Origin: Bacteroidota bacterium
GTDB taxonomy: Bacteria; Bacteroidota; Bacteroidia; Flavobacteriales; Weeksellaceae
Direction: 5' to 3'
Assembly: GCA_018902795.1 (NCBI GenBank)
Contig: JAHIQD010000017.1
Span: 1-6,470 of the forward strand
Length of the DNA stretch: 6,470 nt
Shown: positions 6,358-6,470 of the stretch, piece by piece
Layout of the letters: every line of letters begins with the position of its first letter
Numbering within the stretch: the first letter of the stretch is position 1
Notes under the pieces: model-generated
The model's input: the letters and a program-made list of their open reading frames with translations, nothing else
What the model was told of the DNA's origin: nothing
The model's database searches: none
Position numbers and translations under genes: made by a program

Positions 6358-6420
6358 AAAAGTTATTCTGAAAAATTTTGGGCCCTTCAAAGCCCAGAAA
6401 TTTTTCGGAAATAACTTTTT
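6358..6420 (+). terminator. Long hairpin inside the insertion sequence end
   Basis: The arms 6358-6383 and 6392-6417 are near-complete inverted repeats. gggc pairs with gccc next to an 8-nt loop, then aaaattt-type and agttatt/aataact segments pair further out with a few mismatches. A T run (6416-6420) follows. A hairpin here would stop or shield transcription entering from the flanking gene, a common device in insertion sequences to keep transposase expression low. Confidence 0.7.
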
Positions 6421-6445
6421 ACTATTTTTAAACCTTTATACAGTT

Positions 6446-6470
6446 ATGATCGACAAAGAAGAATTATTAA
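6446..6470 (+). CDS. Probable IS256-family transposase, first 8 codons (partial)
   Basis: An ATG at 6446 opens MIDKEELL before the window ends. This start resembles N-termini I recall for IS256-family transposases of flavobacteria, but eight residues are far too few to prove it. The assignment leans on the IS-like end and hairpin immediately upstream. No catalytic DDE residues are in view. Confidence 0.5.

Larger units (their letters stand above)
6329..6470 (+). mobile_element. Left end of an insertion sequence, probably IS256 family (partial)
   Basis: Beginning with gggtagcgtcccactaactg, just after the terminator, the sequence changes character. A conserved-looking end with ACTGTGTAAG, a long imperfect hairpin and a short AT-rich leader precede an ATG that opens a transposase-like frame about 115 nt from the edge. 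This is the arrangement of the IS256 family, and the terminal TGTGTAA-like motif fits from memory. The precise edge (6329-6331), target duplication and right end cannot be fixed because the element runs out of the window. Confidence 0.6.

Overview
The window is AT-rich DNA from a member of the Bacteroidota, most likely a flavobacterium of the Chryseobacterium/Elizabethkingia type (Weeksellaceae). This rests on the style of the 23S and 5S rRNA ends, exported proteins whose signal peptides end in AQ or GQ, an outer-membrane beta-barrel protein of the class abundant in that phylum, a TAnnTTTG-type promoter, and mostly weak Shine-Dalgarno sequences. The genus is an inference from memory; no search was run.

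Positions 1-378 are the tail of a ribosomal RNA operon: the last ~80 nt of 23S rRNA, a ~147-nt spacer with a short direct repeat and no tRNA, a complete 5S rRNA, and an intrinsic terminator. Between this terminator and position 473 is AT-rich DNA in which I see no gene. Positions 474-841 hold the 3' part of a small (lipo)protein gene that has lost its N-terminus and carries a one-base deletion, so I call it a pseudogene. It ends at a clear terminator.

Positions 910-2514 (minus strand) encode a complete Omp85-superfamily outer-membrane protein starting at TTG. Divergent from it are nadD (NAD biosynthesis) and, 16 nt downstream, a small DUF3817-type membrane protein; the two probably form an operon ending at a perfect-palindrome terminator (3678-3709).

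The 339-bp gap at 3660-3998 is the most structured non-coding part. It holds that terminator, an imperfect tandem repeat of about 25 nt overlapping a good Bacteroidota promoter, three copies of a 10-nt leader repeat, and a 13-bp inverted repeat followed by a U-rich run. The gap leads into a 755-aa TonB-receptor-like outer-membrane beta-barrel protein (3999-6266), which ends at a perfect GC-rich terminator. Immediately after that terminator an insertion sequence seems to begin (about 6329 to the window end). It has a strong protective hairpin and the first codons of a probable IS256-family transposase.

The genes do not form one pathway. Most of the window is ordinary cell-envelope and housekeeping content, and I see no convincing undescribed system. 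The points most worth checking are the leader upstream of the 755-aa protein, the broken gene beside the rRNA operon, and the IS junction.
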